From contig JAAMPI010000165.1 of the NCBI GenBank assembly GCA_013054445.1, positions 1 to 57,363 on the forward strand: a stretch of 57,363 nucleotides of DNA. Direction: 5' to 3'. The stretch comes from Cudoniella acicularis (Eukaryota > Ascomycota > Leotiomycetes > Helotiales > Helotiaceae). Under the pieces are notes generated by a model. The model ran no database searches. It was given only the letters and a program-made list of their open reading frames with translations, and had not been told where the DNA came from. This document shows, in pieces, positions 13,489-23,819 of the stretch. The stretch's first letter is position 1. Each line of letters starts with the position of its first letter. The translations under genes were made by a program, and so were the position numbers.

Positions 13489-14731
13489 ATGGGAGTTGTA
13501 CCAAGGAAGCCTAATTCCTACCTCACAGAGCGTGAAAAGGAGCGTATTCTGACTCTTAAAGATAAAGGACACATAGCGACTAGTATTTAGCATAAAACTA
13601 AGATACCCCGTACTACTATCTCCTTATTCCTTAACAGATACGCCAAAACCGACGGTTCTACGCTTACAAGGAAGCCAGGAAGCGGGGCTAAGAGGAAACT
13701 ATCAACTAGAGCTAAAAGAGCCCTTGTACGTAAAGCTATAAACGAGCCAAGGATGACTTTAAAAGCGCTCTCCACACCGTCCAAATCAGGCAAGCAACTT
13801 AACCACCACACAGTCGCCAAGATCCTTAAACGACACGGAAAAGCAAAGCGCCGGCCTCGTAAAAAGCCTTACTTGACTATGGTATATAAGAAGAAGAGGA
13901 GGACTCACTGTCGGCACGAGCTTAAGATTAAAAGGGACCCTCGGAGGGTAGTATAGTCTGACGAGGTTATATTTGAGATAGGAGAGGATTTGACTACCTT
14001 CTATGTGACTAGAGGGCCTAGGAGGGAAGAGGAGTATGTAGAGAAGAATTTGAAACCCTCTTTTAAGAGTGGGCGAGTTACTATAGGAGCATAGGGCTGC
14101 TTTTGTGGAGACGAGCTTAGGGACTTATATATCCTTCCTTAGGAGGAGAATATAAATACTAAACAGTATAAACAAGTACTTTAAAAGCATCTTATTCTAT
14201 TCTATAGAAGGATAAGAAGGAAGTATGGTAATAAAGTGGTTTTTATAGTGTGACAGACCTAGTGCGAGTCACGTGTTCCGAGCTAGTCTGTTCTGGGACT
14301 AGTCTAGGAGCTACGCTCTTTTAAGACGACAGTCCTTCCTATATCTAGCTTCTTCTCTTCTTCGTCGATAATTCTAAGAAACAGAGAGTACTACTTGATT
14401 TATACTACTTACGTACGCTGTGACATATAGAGGACAGTGCTAAGTAGCATAAGGCTAAGATATGTTAAGCTTATTTGAAAAACCGAGGAGTTATTATAAT
14501 AGATTACCCCCTATAGTCTCTAGATCTTAATCCTATTAAGAATATATAGATTAAGATTAAGAATATAATCTCTAAACAGAAGTATAAGGCAAGGGGGCGA
14601 CTAGATTTTATAGAAGCTATACAGGAGGAGTAGAGTTAAATTAGTTTAGATTTCCTTTTAAAATTGTGTGATTCTATGCCTTCAAGATATAAGGCATGCT
14701 TAAAGAACAAGGGAGGAGCAACTAAGTACTA
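13489..14731 (+). pseudogene. Tc1/mariner-like transposase, dead, interrupted by a solo LTR
   Basis: From the ATG at 13489 the frame reads through a helix-turn-helix N-terminus (LTEREKERILTLKDKG, then ISLFLNRYAKTDGS) and a second HTH ending in KRHGKAKRRPRKKPYLT. The catalytic-domain start *SDEV has TAG where Trp is expected. After the inserted LTR the frame resumes with DYP.SLDLNPIKNIW and DFIEAIQEEW-type residues, the last part of the DDE/DDD domain. At least four in-frame TAG/TAA stops sit where Trp or Gln is expected, consistent with RIP. It cannot encode an active protein. Confidence 0.85.
14249..14425. mobile_element. Solo LTR (177 bp) with 5-bp target duplication
   Basis: The segment starts TGTGACAG and ends CTGTGACA, the TG..CA termini of an LTR, and is flanked on both sides by TATAG (14244-14248 and 14426-14430). 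Removing it together with one TATAG rejoins the transposase frame, so it inserted into the transposon after that element arrived. No internal retroelement sequence is present, which fits LTR-LTR recombination. Confidence 0.85.
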
Positions 14732-14841
14732 GATAGCTTTAAAATAAGCCTACTTAGGTCTAATTATATAGGGAATTAGAGGAGATCTTTACAAGTGAAG
14801 TAGGAAGTGTGCTTTGCTTATGTGACGAGTTTTCACGTGAC

Positions 14842-15075
14842 TGTCACAGACCTGGTTTGACGCGTCCCCTTTACCTGACGCGTCCCCCCTTACCTGACGC
14901 GTCCCCCCTTGTCACGTGTCCTGGTCCGTGCTAGACTCACCTCCTGTATATAAGGCCCCTTCAGGGCCACCTCTCTTCTTCTCTCCTTAGCTTAGTTTCT
15001 TCGTAATATCAGTACCTTCTTATAAATACGTCCTACGTGACGTCAGGGCCTTCGTGCCTTTATAGAGCTATAACA
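14842..15075 (+). mobile_element. LTR of a gypsy-type retroelement (copy A)
   Basis: It starts TGTCACAGACC and ends GCTATAACA. Near its start it holds three tandem copies of a unit of about 19 bp centred on CTGACGCGTCCCC, then a TATATAAGGCCCC core-promoter-like box. The same LTR occurs inverted at 25758-25999, which allowed me to define the ends. Sequence after 15075 is RIP-degraded and would be the leader and gag region. Confidence 0.75.
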
Positions 15076-15800
15076 TCGGCCTATACTAGGTTTACCTCCT
15101 ATAGAGTTAAATCTTAAGGCGTTCTCCTTTATATCCTCTTATAGTTCTTAACGCGTCCTTAAATCGTAGTATATATCTGTCTAATCTCTCCTTAGACTTT
15201 AGATTTAGCGTTTCTTAGCCTCTAGCCTATTATTAGCCTACTAGTTCGGCGATACTACTATTTAAACTATAAGAAGAGTTTATAAGCACCTTATTTCTAC
15301 GTACTAATACAGGCTTTATTTTTATATTAGGAACGGGAGTAAGGGATCTGATTTCCGCTAGTTTAAAAATACTACGGCGTTGATTTAGACATTCAAGTAT
15401 CAACTGGCCTAACTATATCCTTTATATCGTTTAGACCTATCCTTTAGGCCTATCTAGTATAGCAACCTTCGGAACGAGAGAATTACTAGGAAGACTACTT
15501 TTAAGAATAACCCACGTGGTAGGCTTAAAAGAATTCTTATATCTCTAAATGAGTAGGACCTCTAGAACCTAGTAAGTTCCTCGCGAGAAAACCCCTTAAC
15601 GAGTGAATACACTCGTGGGGTTTATTCCTTTAACATTATTATGCTCAATCAAGACTCTAAACGAACACTCGAGTTCCGACTTTATAACTCGACCTTAGAT
15701 CTAGATAGAGTCACAAACTAGGTACGTCTTTGCGTTAGATTAGCAGAGTATATAAACTCTTTCGAAATGGAAGGTCTTGCGCCAATTCTATTGAGGTACG
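15076..15800 (+). mobile_element. RIP-degraded internal part of the LTR retroelement
   Basis: The stretch follows the LTR directly and has the TA-rich, stop-filled composition of RIP. Short blocks look gag-like: codons readable as KYYGVDL and FKYQLA near 15360-15420 in alternating frames. No intact frame remains and no second LTR is visible before 16.3 kb. Confidence 0.5.
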
Positions 15801-16344
15801 TTGATATCCCGATTAGTGAGTTCAACCTCGTTGAATTTTTACGGATAATAAAGTTTCTAGTACAAGCTGATTATTACAGGGACCACTTGTTCTGTTAAAA
15901 GCTCTACGCTCTAAACTAATAGAAAGACATCTACAGAAAGATAGCGCCGTTCTACACCGAAGGAAATTGCTATAGAATCCACAATTAGAACAATTACTAT
16001 TCATATAATACAGTATATTCACACAAACAATTGTAGCCAACTCCATATTTTAAGTTTGATAGAGACATGAAAAGCTAATCATTGACCATAATAGGCTTTC
16101 ACTTATACATGTCAAATTATCGCCTAGGCTAGACCCGGTGAGTACGCTCGTCTATAGAATAGGATGCACGGCAGAGCTTTGGCGAACATCGAATGGGATG
16201 CTCTAGTCTTGGCCTTGTTCGGGACCCGCCTTTCCCTCTGCGTTTTGTTCGGTTCATATATATGAAAGACAGGAGAATCTGATACCACCACCTATAGCCC
16301 TACACGTCTCTTCTCTAGTGGCTAGGCATATTCGCCTTTGTGCT
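15801..16344. other. Intergenic stretch right of the retroelement relic
   Basis: A 45-codon open stretch (15764-15895) is the only notable coding potential; I recognise no family in it. The remainder should hold the 3' end of the MFS gene. Confidence 0.3.
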
Positions 16345-18304
16345 TTAGCTATCAACAACTACCGCCCTCTCGATTGGAGTCTTCCCTAACGGTGCATTTT
16401 CCGATGGGACCTTCTCCGATGAAGCGTTCTCCTTGCTTTCCTCATCGGCCTGCTTGGGCTTGGCCTTGATGTTCTTCCACTTCATGCCGCAGACCAGGAA
16501 AAAGGTAACGGCTGCACTGGCAGCGGCCACGTACTATACAGAGCATCAGATCCTGCACACAGGCTCTTGCAAGCTGGAGGGACTTACAAAGACATTTGTG
16601 ACGGCGGTATTATAAACGCCGATGACTGCATTGCGGTCTGCGGGCTGAATCGCGCGACTGACATCTGCCGCTCCGGCAGCAATGAGTGCGTCGGCCTCTT
16701 CCTGCGAAACGACGCCAAGAAGACCGCGGGTGAGAGATGACTGGAAGATCGCTTGCCCGACTGCCAGAAAGATGGAGCAGCTGGCCGTCATGGCAAACAG
16801 AAGAGTTGTTGACGCAATGGGGATCAGTTCTGGAGGCAGCACGGCTTGCAGTGCGATATGAGGCTAGAAAAACAGTCACGTTTAGCTTTCTCGGCATCGC
16901 GGTCTGCACTCACCATTGTCACCATGAACGAGTATCCGGAACCCGTTAGTATCTGATACCCAATCCATTTCCCTGCATCTGTCGTTGGATTAAGCGTCGA
17001 GAGTAAGCCAGAGCCGATTGCCAATATAGCGACGCCAAAAATATAAAATGGATTGTACCATCCGACATTCATCACGATGGCGCCGCCGACAATCGATGTC
17101 AAAACATCAGATATGACGCTGGGCAAGTATCTGGTGCCGCTGGATATCGGCGTCGCCCCCTGGACAGCTTGAAACCAAATGGGTAAGTAATAGATGATGG
17201 TCGCAACGCCGCCAGGTCCCAGCAAGCAGGCCCCGAAAGCCAGAATGACTGTTCTATAATGGAACAGCTTTGGCGGGATAAGAGCCGAGTCGGCTCCATA
17301 CCACTGAGATCCGACAAAGATCATAAACACCACTCCAAATCCTACGAGAAGCCCTATCACAACCGACGAGTTCCAGGCATACACGACCCCGCCCCACTGC
17401 AAGGCCAGCAGCAGCATCATGATTGCCCCCGCAAAAGGCCAAAGCCCAGTAAATCGAGGTTCCTCAGTTTGGCCTTCAGCGGCGTCATCTCCGTCGCGCT
17501 CTTTTGGAGACGCAAGAATAGCATTATCAGCACAATCGACACGCCGCCCGCCGGCAAATTGATCCAAAAGCACCACCTCCAGGTGACATTCTGCGCGAAC
17601 GCGCCCCCTATCAGCGGGCCAATGATCTGGCTTGCGCCAAAGGTCCCGTTCGTCATGCCCGTGAGCAGCGGTCGCTTGTGCAGCGGCGCAATGGTTGCCA
17701 CGATGATCAGACTGCCGGCGAAGATGCCCGACGCGCCCAGCCCACTGACGGCTCTGCCCACGATGAGCGCGTTGGAGTTGGGCGCGAGCGCGCATATGAG
17801 GCTTCCGACTTCGAGTACGCTGATGTAGACCAAGTAGACGAGCTTCTTGGGGAAGAACATATAGATCTTGCCCGCCAGTGGCAGCGCGACGCACCTGGGG
17901 GGGTTAGTTGGCCTGGTGAGGTGGTTGAGATGGGGGGACTTACATGGCGATGAAGTAGGCGCTCCCGTACCAGCCAACATCGTCGAGGGAGTTGAAGTCG
18001 CTGGTGATTACGGGAATGGCGGTTGCTATCAGCGTGAAGTCCTAGTTCAAAGGCTTCAGCAAAACTGTTTCCTGTTCACGGGTTACTCCACTCCACCTAC
18101 CAGCCCGGTGAGGATGTTAGAGAAACAAAGTCCAAAAACAATCAGAGCTAGCTTGACGCCCTTGACCTCGTCGGCGGCATTAATGTCTCCCACTGCGAGC
18201 GTATCCGTATCACATGCCTGCTCCTTGCTCAGAGCGTTGTCTTTGTCGCCGCTGGCGGTCGTGGGCTCGTCGTGGTCTTTTACTATCGACGACGGAGACG
18301 ACAT
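16345..18304 (-). CDS. MFS drug:H+ antiporter, DHA2 family (14 TMS), one frameshift
   Basis: Five exons: 18304-18101, 18041-17944, 17894-16914, 16863-16588 and 16533-16345, with introns of 49-59 nt. The start is the ATG at 18304 (MSSPSSIV); the N-terminal 50 residues are hydrophilic. The first helix carries [11 protein letters not shown], followed by [12 protein letters not shown]; motif C is read as [11 protein letters not shown], and several later helices follow to a lysine-rich cytosolic tail. Exon lengths sum to 1748, one base short of 583 codons; the frame breaks at a run of four A's (plus strand 17433-17436), where five would join LDLLGFGL to AGAIMMLLL. Relatives export toxins and other secondary metabolites by proton antiport. 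It may serve the same compound as the neighbouring ABCC pump. If the shift is real the gene is null. Confidence 0.85.
17433..17436 (-). other. Apparent -1 frameshift in the MFS gene at a homopolymer
   Basis: The coding strand has TTTT where five T's would keep the reading frame between two adjacent, well-conserved transmembrane segments. Nothing resembling an intron is present at this point, and total exon length misses a multiple of three by exactly one base. Confidence 0.65.
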
Positions 18305-19556
18305 CTCGAATGGTCGCAATTCAACGCTTGGGTCTGGGTGATGATGTTGTAAATGGAATGTTGTGACGTGAGGGAAGTGTACGGGGAGGCAAGGGACAAG
18401 ACGAACTCAATAGTAGAGAACTATATATAGCCTATAGTTACACCTAGTTATAGGTTCAGCCTATTTCGCGCTAAAATTACTTCTCCCCCTTTATTTTATT
18501 TTCCCTTAACCTCTTAATATAATAAAATATTTATTAAAATATTTAAAATTAAAAAGTTTATTTTTAAGAAATTATTTATATAAGTAATTAATAAAAGTTC
18601 TAGTTTATAATTTTATTATTTTTATTAAAGTTATTAAAGATTTTAGTATATATATAAATTAGGTATAAATTTTTTTAAAAGTTTAAAGGTTAATTATAGA
18701 ATGATTTATAAGCTAAGAATTTTTATAATTTTTATATTAAGCGAACTATATATAAATATCCTATATTTTAAATTTAAAATAGTTATATTAAACTTTCATA
18801 AAGTTATAAATATCTAAAAATCGTTGTTTTTGGTGTAAAAGGTGGCCCAAATGGGGGGGGCACGGACTTAATCGGGAGCAAAAGGCTTGAGGGTGCAGCC
18901 GTAAGAGGTTGTCTTGGTGGGGATCAAAACATGCCAAAAGAGTTGTTGGATATGGAGATTCGGTCTGGGCAATTAATTGGAAGTGACAGAATTTTGAGAG
19001 CGGGGTTTGTGACGGAGGATGAAGTTGTACCGTCGGTGAGAAACAGGGGTGTTTATGGTGGAGCGAAGGAATGAAGGGGGGAAATTGTACGTGAATGTGG
19101 TTTATTGTATGATGTAAGTGTTTTACTATTGTTTTGGGTTAAAAAAAACAGCCATGCCGGGATTGAGAGACGCGGGAAAACTGATAGTGAGGCCTCACAG
19201 TTCTGATCGAAGATTTATCCAATTTTATACAGCCGAAGGTTGCGAGGTCTACGATCACTCCAAATCAAGTCTTCACCTTGTTGATAAGAAGCTAGAGAGC
19301 AGATATGGACCGGATTGGCACAAGAAATTAGGGTTCCCCTACCTGATTATTTATATTAGGTGATTGGAATTGTAGTATTAGCAGTAGTCTTTGGGCGGCG
19401 ACATCGTTGACTCCGCAAAATCATATCCGAAGTAAGAAAATGGGAAAGATCACCGTGCCTCTAGGTAGACTCTAGTTTTGTATAAGCTATGAGCTGAATT
19501 TACTTTCACACAGTCGCCGGAGAGACAAATTCTTGATGGGTTCCTTAAGCTATTTA
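18305..19556. other. Gene-free, AT-rich interval holding the right inverted-repeat arm
   Basis: Upstream of the MFS start the DNA becomes very AT-rich from about 18.48 kb. The right arm of the long inverted repeat ends at a run of eight G's followed by cacggactta (about 18865-18872). Beyond it a short frame on the plus strand (19118-19363) has no recognisable family and is not supported as a gene. Confidence 0.45.
18592..18872. repeat. Right arm of long inverted repeat (partner near 1111-1400)
   Basis: Its reverse complement aligns with the left arm from the aagtccgtg/poly-C edge inwards. The arms keep order and spacing over about 280 bases. Transition-type differences dominate, as RIP would produce. 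The arms enclose the SRPBCC stub, FAD oxidase, ABCC and MFS genes. Confidence 0.7.
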
Positions 19557-20208
19557 TCATACTTTACCAAACGGTGATCTCCAAATCACAAGAGAAATTC
19601 CCATTACCCCGCCGAGGCCTTCTTTGGTGATCAGTTGTTTGACGACGGAGATTTGGTTTGCGTATACGGCGTAGGCGAGGAGGTCTTGTTGGAATGATCG
19701 CTCAGGGGATGTGTACGCAGTCGGAGGGCCTTTGATTCTCTTACTGTGGAGAAGACAGAGGTCTGACAGGTAGAAAGAATATCTTTTTTCATCCCTGTTG
19801 CCGTTTTCGGTAGAAAGTTGCTCGGCCAGTCGCCGGATGGGTGTATATTACGGGCGTCTCCAAGCGGTTTTTCTCCAAGGATTTATGAATCGGAGATGTA
19901 ACATGGTAGTAGGTGAAGGGGTGGTAGAATTCTGAGGACCAGCCGAAGTCGCTGCTTTCATCTACGATGCCGGATCGGAATATTGCTTCTATGCAGCGGG
20001 CGAATAATTCTATACTGGTTTAGCGCCATTATGATTTCTCGTGCTGGAGGAGGGAATGGGCAGAATTCGAAATTACATACTACTGAAAAGCTTCAGCCGC
20101 AAAGCCCTTTTTAGTGTTCGGACGGCGACCGAAGATGTTAAAATTTGGGGGAATAGCTCGGTAGGTAGATCTAGGAGCTGCATTGTGGGCGACAACTGGG
20201 TATGCCAT
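19557..20208 (-). pseudogene. Short two-exon gene with ankyrin-like C-terminus, frameshifted
   Basis: Exon 1 (20208-20081) starts MAYPVVAHNAAPRST. An intron (20080-20015, GTATGT..CCAG) leads to exon 2 with ELFARCIEAIFRSG, DFGWSSEFYHPFTYY and, after a frame slip, DLLAYAVYANQISVVKQLI, which resembles one ankyrin helix pair. The slip lies at CCC on the coding strand (plus 19839-19841); one C fewer makes the exons sum to exactly 195 codons. Codon use and splice signals look genuine on both sides. I do not recognise the family. It may be a truncated ankyrin protein or an intact small gene with a sequencing error. Confidence 0.5.
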
Positions 20209-20603
20209 TGGTAAGAGGTGATGTTAGATCACCATAGCTGTACTGGGAGTGGATTTCAAAGGTGGTGTGAGAGCAAGTCGACCTCCATACGACAGATCAA
20301 AGATTGTGTGTCAGATTCAGAGCAGGGTTATAAATAAATGTTTATACATAAAACCTACCTGAAACATTATTTTTGGTAATCGTTTAGCTGTCAGGTGCCC
20401 AGCCAGCGTCAGCTTTTTGCCTTGTTCAAGAGGAAGATAGGTTATATCATTAAAACGTAACCTCTGTTGCTGTCATTTGTAGGGTCACTACCTATAGGCT
20501 TTCAGTGCCATTAATGGACTGAGAGTTTCTTGCACCTCATCGAGATGCAATTCTATCGTACCTCTATCATATATAGAAACGAAGATATCGTATTTCCAAC
20601 CTG
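20209..20603. other. Intergenic gap between two minus-strand genes
   Basis: This 395-base gap contains the upstream region of the short split gene and the 3' end of the Zn2Cys6 regulator. I see no further gene or repeat. Confidence 0.4.
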
Positions 20604-22275
20604 TTAATCATCCTTAAACGGCATCGGGTTAGTCTGATTCAAACTCCTACTAATCTCAAAACCACTCAAGTCTGCAACCCTCACCATAACACTCTCCAGC
20701 CATTTTGACTCCCTGCTTGTAGACTGGAACGTTTGGTATGCCATCCTGAGTGGAAACAGCAGGCAGAAAGCGCCAGCACTACTGTGGTGATTCAGCAGAT
20801 GGTACTCGACACTTCTGCAGATTTCGGTTGCGATAGCTGCGGGATTCGGTGCTTGAGTCGGGAGGTAGAGTGGATTTTTGGATCGATCTCGGGTATGGAG
20901 TGGATTAGATGGTGAGGCGTTGAAGTCGAGTTCAAGAATTTGCAGCCCCAGTTTGAGGAGGAGCAAAAGCATCGCGTTATAGAATGTTATTTCGTTGGCG
21001 GGAGCCAGACTCGAGAAGTAGAGAACTGTTTGGAATGGTGTTGAGTCGCTGATGACTTCGTAGCAGGCATTTGGATTATTCGACTCCCACTCCCATCGCC
21101 ATCTATGCAGTGAATTAAGATGATTCAACAAGTTCTCACAGAGGTCCCGGTACAGCAATTCTCGACAAGTGAAATCCAATTCCGGGCTTTGCAGCCTCTC
21201 CACATCCTCCAACAGTCCTGGCATATCACAAAGCATATTGTGCAACTCGCCTGCCGCTGCTCTCAGCTCTGTACTTCCCACCCAAGGGATTCTTTTCCAC
21301 TCCGCGCGTTCCAGGAAACAGCGTTTCTTCTTGATTAGGCAATCAAGCGCGATAGTCACTCGACTGCCCTCAAGAAGTCCTCGTTCGAATAAAGACTGGT
21401 GGCGAGACGGCCCTCGCAGCTCAATTAATCGTCCAACGCCGCCGGCATGGTGTAACCATCCCGATTTCGAGGGGAAAGCGATGAACTTCAAACCATAACA
21501 TGTTAGTGGGTGTTTTAGTTTTGAGGAAAAGGATCATCACCTCAAATATCCCAAGCGTCATCGCGCCCATCAAAACAGTCACTCCGGTAGCTTTTGCGGC
21601 GTCTTTCAAGTCATCCATCAAATTTCTCAGCGCCGTTCCGTAGAGCTCGAAAGCTCGATTGACAACCCCTTGCTGTTGATGCAATCGTCCAAAATAGGCT
21701 GTGCTCAATGCAAGAGTGCAATTTTTGGCGGTGAGGGACTTCATGTCCTCAGCCAGGGTCTTGGTCCATGAAATGCAGGTCCCTATTCCGTGGAATAGAT
21801 TGGAAATGAGGAAGGAGATGTAGATTGTTTTTTCGAATGCTATGAGGCTGAGCTCAGGTGGAAGGAATGAGATGTTTGATTTTTGGATTGGAACTGGGCT
21901 TGGTTTTCTAGGAGAAATTACAAGGGAAGTTTGATGTTGACTTGGTCCCGGTCTCGATTTTCGAGGAGAGAGTGGCACATCCCGTTGGGCTGTGGTAGCC
22001 ACTGCTAGTGATTTGCTCTTGCTCTTTCGTGCATGCCTCACTGTGCGGGAGACTTCATTAATGAATCGGTGTTCTCGTACGTACCCCTCACAAACTGCGC
22101 TGGATTTCTCGCACCGCAAACAGAAAGGATGACGTTCATCGCACTTCAACTTTCGACGGCGGCATGTCCGGCAACCTGCAATTGTTAGCGGTCTGCGTTG
22201 ACCCCTATCCCAGGTGATAAGGATTGGCCATGGAACATTCAACGAACCTTTGGATTGCCCCTTTCCTCGGGCCAT
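20604..22275 (-). CDS. Zn2Cys6 transcription factor
   Basis: Three exons (22275-22248, 22175-21541, 21485-20604) give 514 residues. The first exon encodes only nine residues plus one base, MARGKGQSK, and splices into the zinc cluster [19 protein letters not shown]. Together with the next residues this forms CX2CX6CX6CX2CX6C, the canonical six-cysteine binuclear cluster. A linker rich in Ser, Pro and Arg follows, then a helical region of the fungal-specific regulatory domain type, containing [10 protein letters not shown]. Such proteins bind CGG half-sites in the nucleus. It lies nearer to the MFS pump than to the biosynthetic genes at 27-46 kb, so it could control either. No frame break is seen. 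Confidence 0.9.
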
Positions 22276-22664
22276 ATCATATCGGGGGGGGGGGATTCCT
22301 AAACTGTACGGGTTTTTGCGATGCTTCGAGGTTAAAAGCTCGTTGCAGCAAGATATGGGCGAGGTGGGTCATCCTTCAGCAGTGGCGGGCCGCGCTTGTC
22401 CTAAACGGTGGTGTTTTTTGCGACGCATTGAAAAGGGCGCCCACTAAATAAGCGATGATCGCCCCTAGGGCTGAGCTGCAACAAAAGGGGCTGTGAAGTC
22501 TTGAAATTAATAAACCTTTAAGTTGAAATATAACCTATGCCGGATTTGGTCACAAAATTGCGAGGTTTGATATTCCGCAGATGCATAGATATATCATATA
22601 TAGAGGCCACACCCAAGGTGAATCATAGAACCATCATACGTGAACAACTCTCACGCAAATAATT
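22276..22664. other. Divergent intergenic region of two genes
   Basis: This 389-base stretch separates the divergent Zn2Cys6 regulator and the conserved hypothetical gene and should hold both promoters. A run of G's lies near 22285. No specific sites are recognised. Confidence 0.4.
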
Positions 22665-23819
22665 ATGTATTCTAATCATCAGACACTTAGTGGCCAAGGT
22701 CAACAGAGACTCCAGTCTCCATTTGATAGTCCCAATCCTCCACCATATGTTTCTAATACCTCATCCCAGCCCTATGGCCTTGCTGGATCCCGATCGGAAT
22801 ACAACTCATTTCAAACTCACCAAGAGCACTCTACATCCGCAGAACCTGATCAATTTCAACCCAATCGCAGGGTAGCATATGTGGTTTACGAAGATGAGTC
22901 TTCCCAACCAACGCCTTATCAAGACCGAACACCTTCATTATATTCAGCTCCTTCCTCAGACATCGCGGACTCAACAGATCAAGAATTCTTCTCGCAAGCA
23001 CTCGCCTTCGCCCACAACGTCTCCCCCAGACCAAGCACAATTTCACCCCTCAAAAAACCCATCGCCATCCCCCAAATTGCCAAAGGTCTCGGGCAACCCT
23101 TCTCCCGAGCTTGGGCTCCGGAACTCCAAAGCCACGGCATCACACAAGACCAATTCCTTCAGTTCATTGACGGGCTCAACGTCATTTCAACTGCCAATCC
23201 ACCTCTTCAGATCCTGAATTTAGCAGGCGGGGCACTAGGAATGGTGCCACACCATTGGACCAAGCTGGCGGCGACAGCGATCCAATTATCTGCGCGGGTA
23301 GGAACATCCATTATCTCCAAGGGCAGAACAGAGATATATCTAAGGGATGCAAATTCCTTGTTCTTCGCGCCGAGGGGATTAAAAGCCCAAATCGCTTCCG
23401 GTGATGCTGTTGGACGCGTTCTTGGTATTCCAGCCGACCAACCACTACTTTGGCAATTGAGGAGCGAGACATTAGATATGAGTACGCTAGAGCGGAGTCT
23501 AGCGGTTGTACGGCCGTATTGCAGTCTGCTGAACTTCAACGTCCCCCCACCGGCACAGCAGACGACCTTATTGGCGAAAATGAGCGCGATGCAGGTGGAG
23601 AGGCAGCGGAAGAAGAATGAGAAAAAGGGTTTGAAACATCGGGAGAAGGATTTGGAGAAGGAGGAGAAGAGGCGTAGGAAGGATGAGAAGAGGGAGAGGG
23701 AAGGGAAGAATCCGAAGAAGAATAAAGAGGAGAAATATGCGCATAAGGAAGAGAAACGTCAGGAGAAGGAAGAGAAGCATGCGAGGAAGATTTTGTGGAT
23801 TTTAATTGAGAACATATAA
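22665..23819 (+). CDS. Conserved fungal protein of unknown function
   Basis: A single uninterrupted exon encodes 384 residues. Residues 1-140 are Ser/Pro/Gln-rich and probably disordered. Residues 140-310 form a compact domain with IPQIAKGLGQPFSRAWAPEL, FLQFIDGLNVI and GTSIISKGRTEIYLRDAN. The last 75 residues are almost entirely Lys, Glu and Arg and would form a long charged helix or coiled coil. Proteins of this plan, with a G..F.RAYAP..L and FIDGLN core, are widespread in filamentous ascomycetes, but I know of no assigned function. No signal peptide or membrane segment is visible. Confidence 0.75.
   Translation: MYSNHQTLSGQGQQRLQSPFDSPNPPPYVSNTSSQPYGLAGSRSEYNSFQTHQEHSTSAEPDQFQPNRRVAYVVYEDESSQPTPYQDRTPSLYSAPSSDIADSTDQEFFSQALAFAHNVSPRPSTISPLKKPIAIPQIAKGLGQPFSRAWAPELQSHGITQDQFLQFIDGLNVISTANPPLQILNLAGGALGMVPHHWTKLAATAIQLSARVGTSIISKGRTEIYLRDANSLFFAPRGLKAQIASGDAVGRVLGIPADQPLLWQLRSETLDMSTLERSLAVVRPYCSLLNFNVPPPAQQTTLLAKMSAMQVERQRKKNEKKGLKHREKDLEKEEKRRRKDEKREREGKNPKKNKEEKYAHKEEKRQEKEEKHARKILWILIENI

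Larger units (their letters stand above)
13371..14841 (+). mobile_element. RIP-degraded Tc1/mariner-like DNA transposon
   Basis: Twenty-base termini match in inverted orientation with 17 identities (13371-13390 and 14822-14841; shared core AAACTCGTCAC). Between them lies a transposase relic (13489-14731). Just inside the left end there is a perfect 10-bp stem, GTATTCGGCT, with a GCTT loop (13399-13422). The expected TA duplication is not visible at either edge, so the exact ends are uncertain; the right end abuts an LTR that starts at 14842. A separate solo LTR sits inside the transposase gene at 14249-14425. Confidence 0.7.

Noticed and set aside
19118..19363. 81-codon plus-strand frame after the right inverted-repeat arm
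   Set aside because: The translation has no recognisable family, no splice context and no supporting promoter; it is most likely chance.
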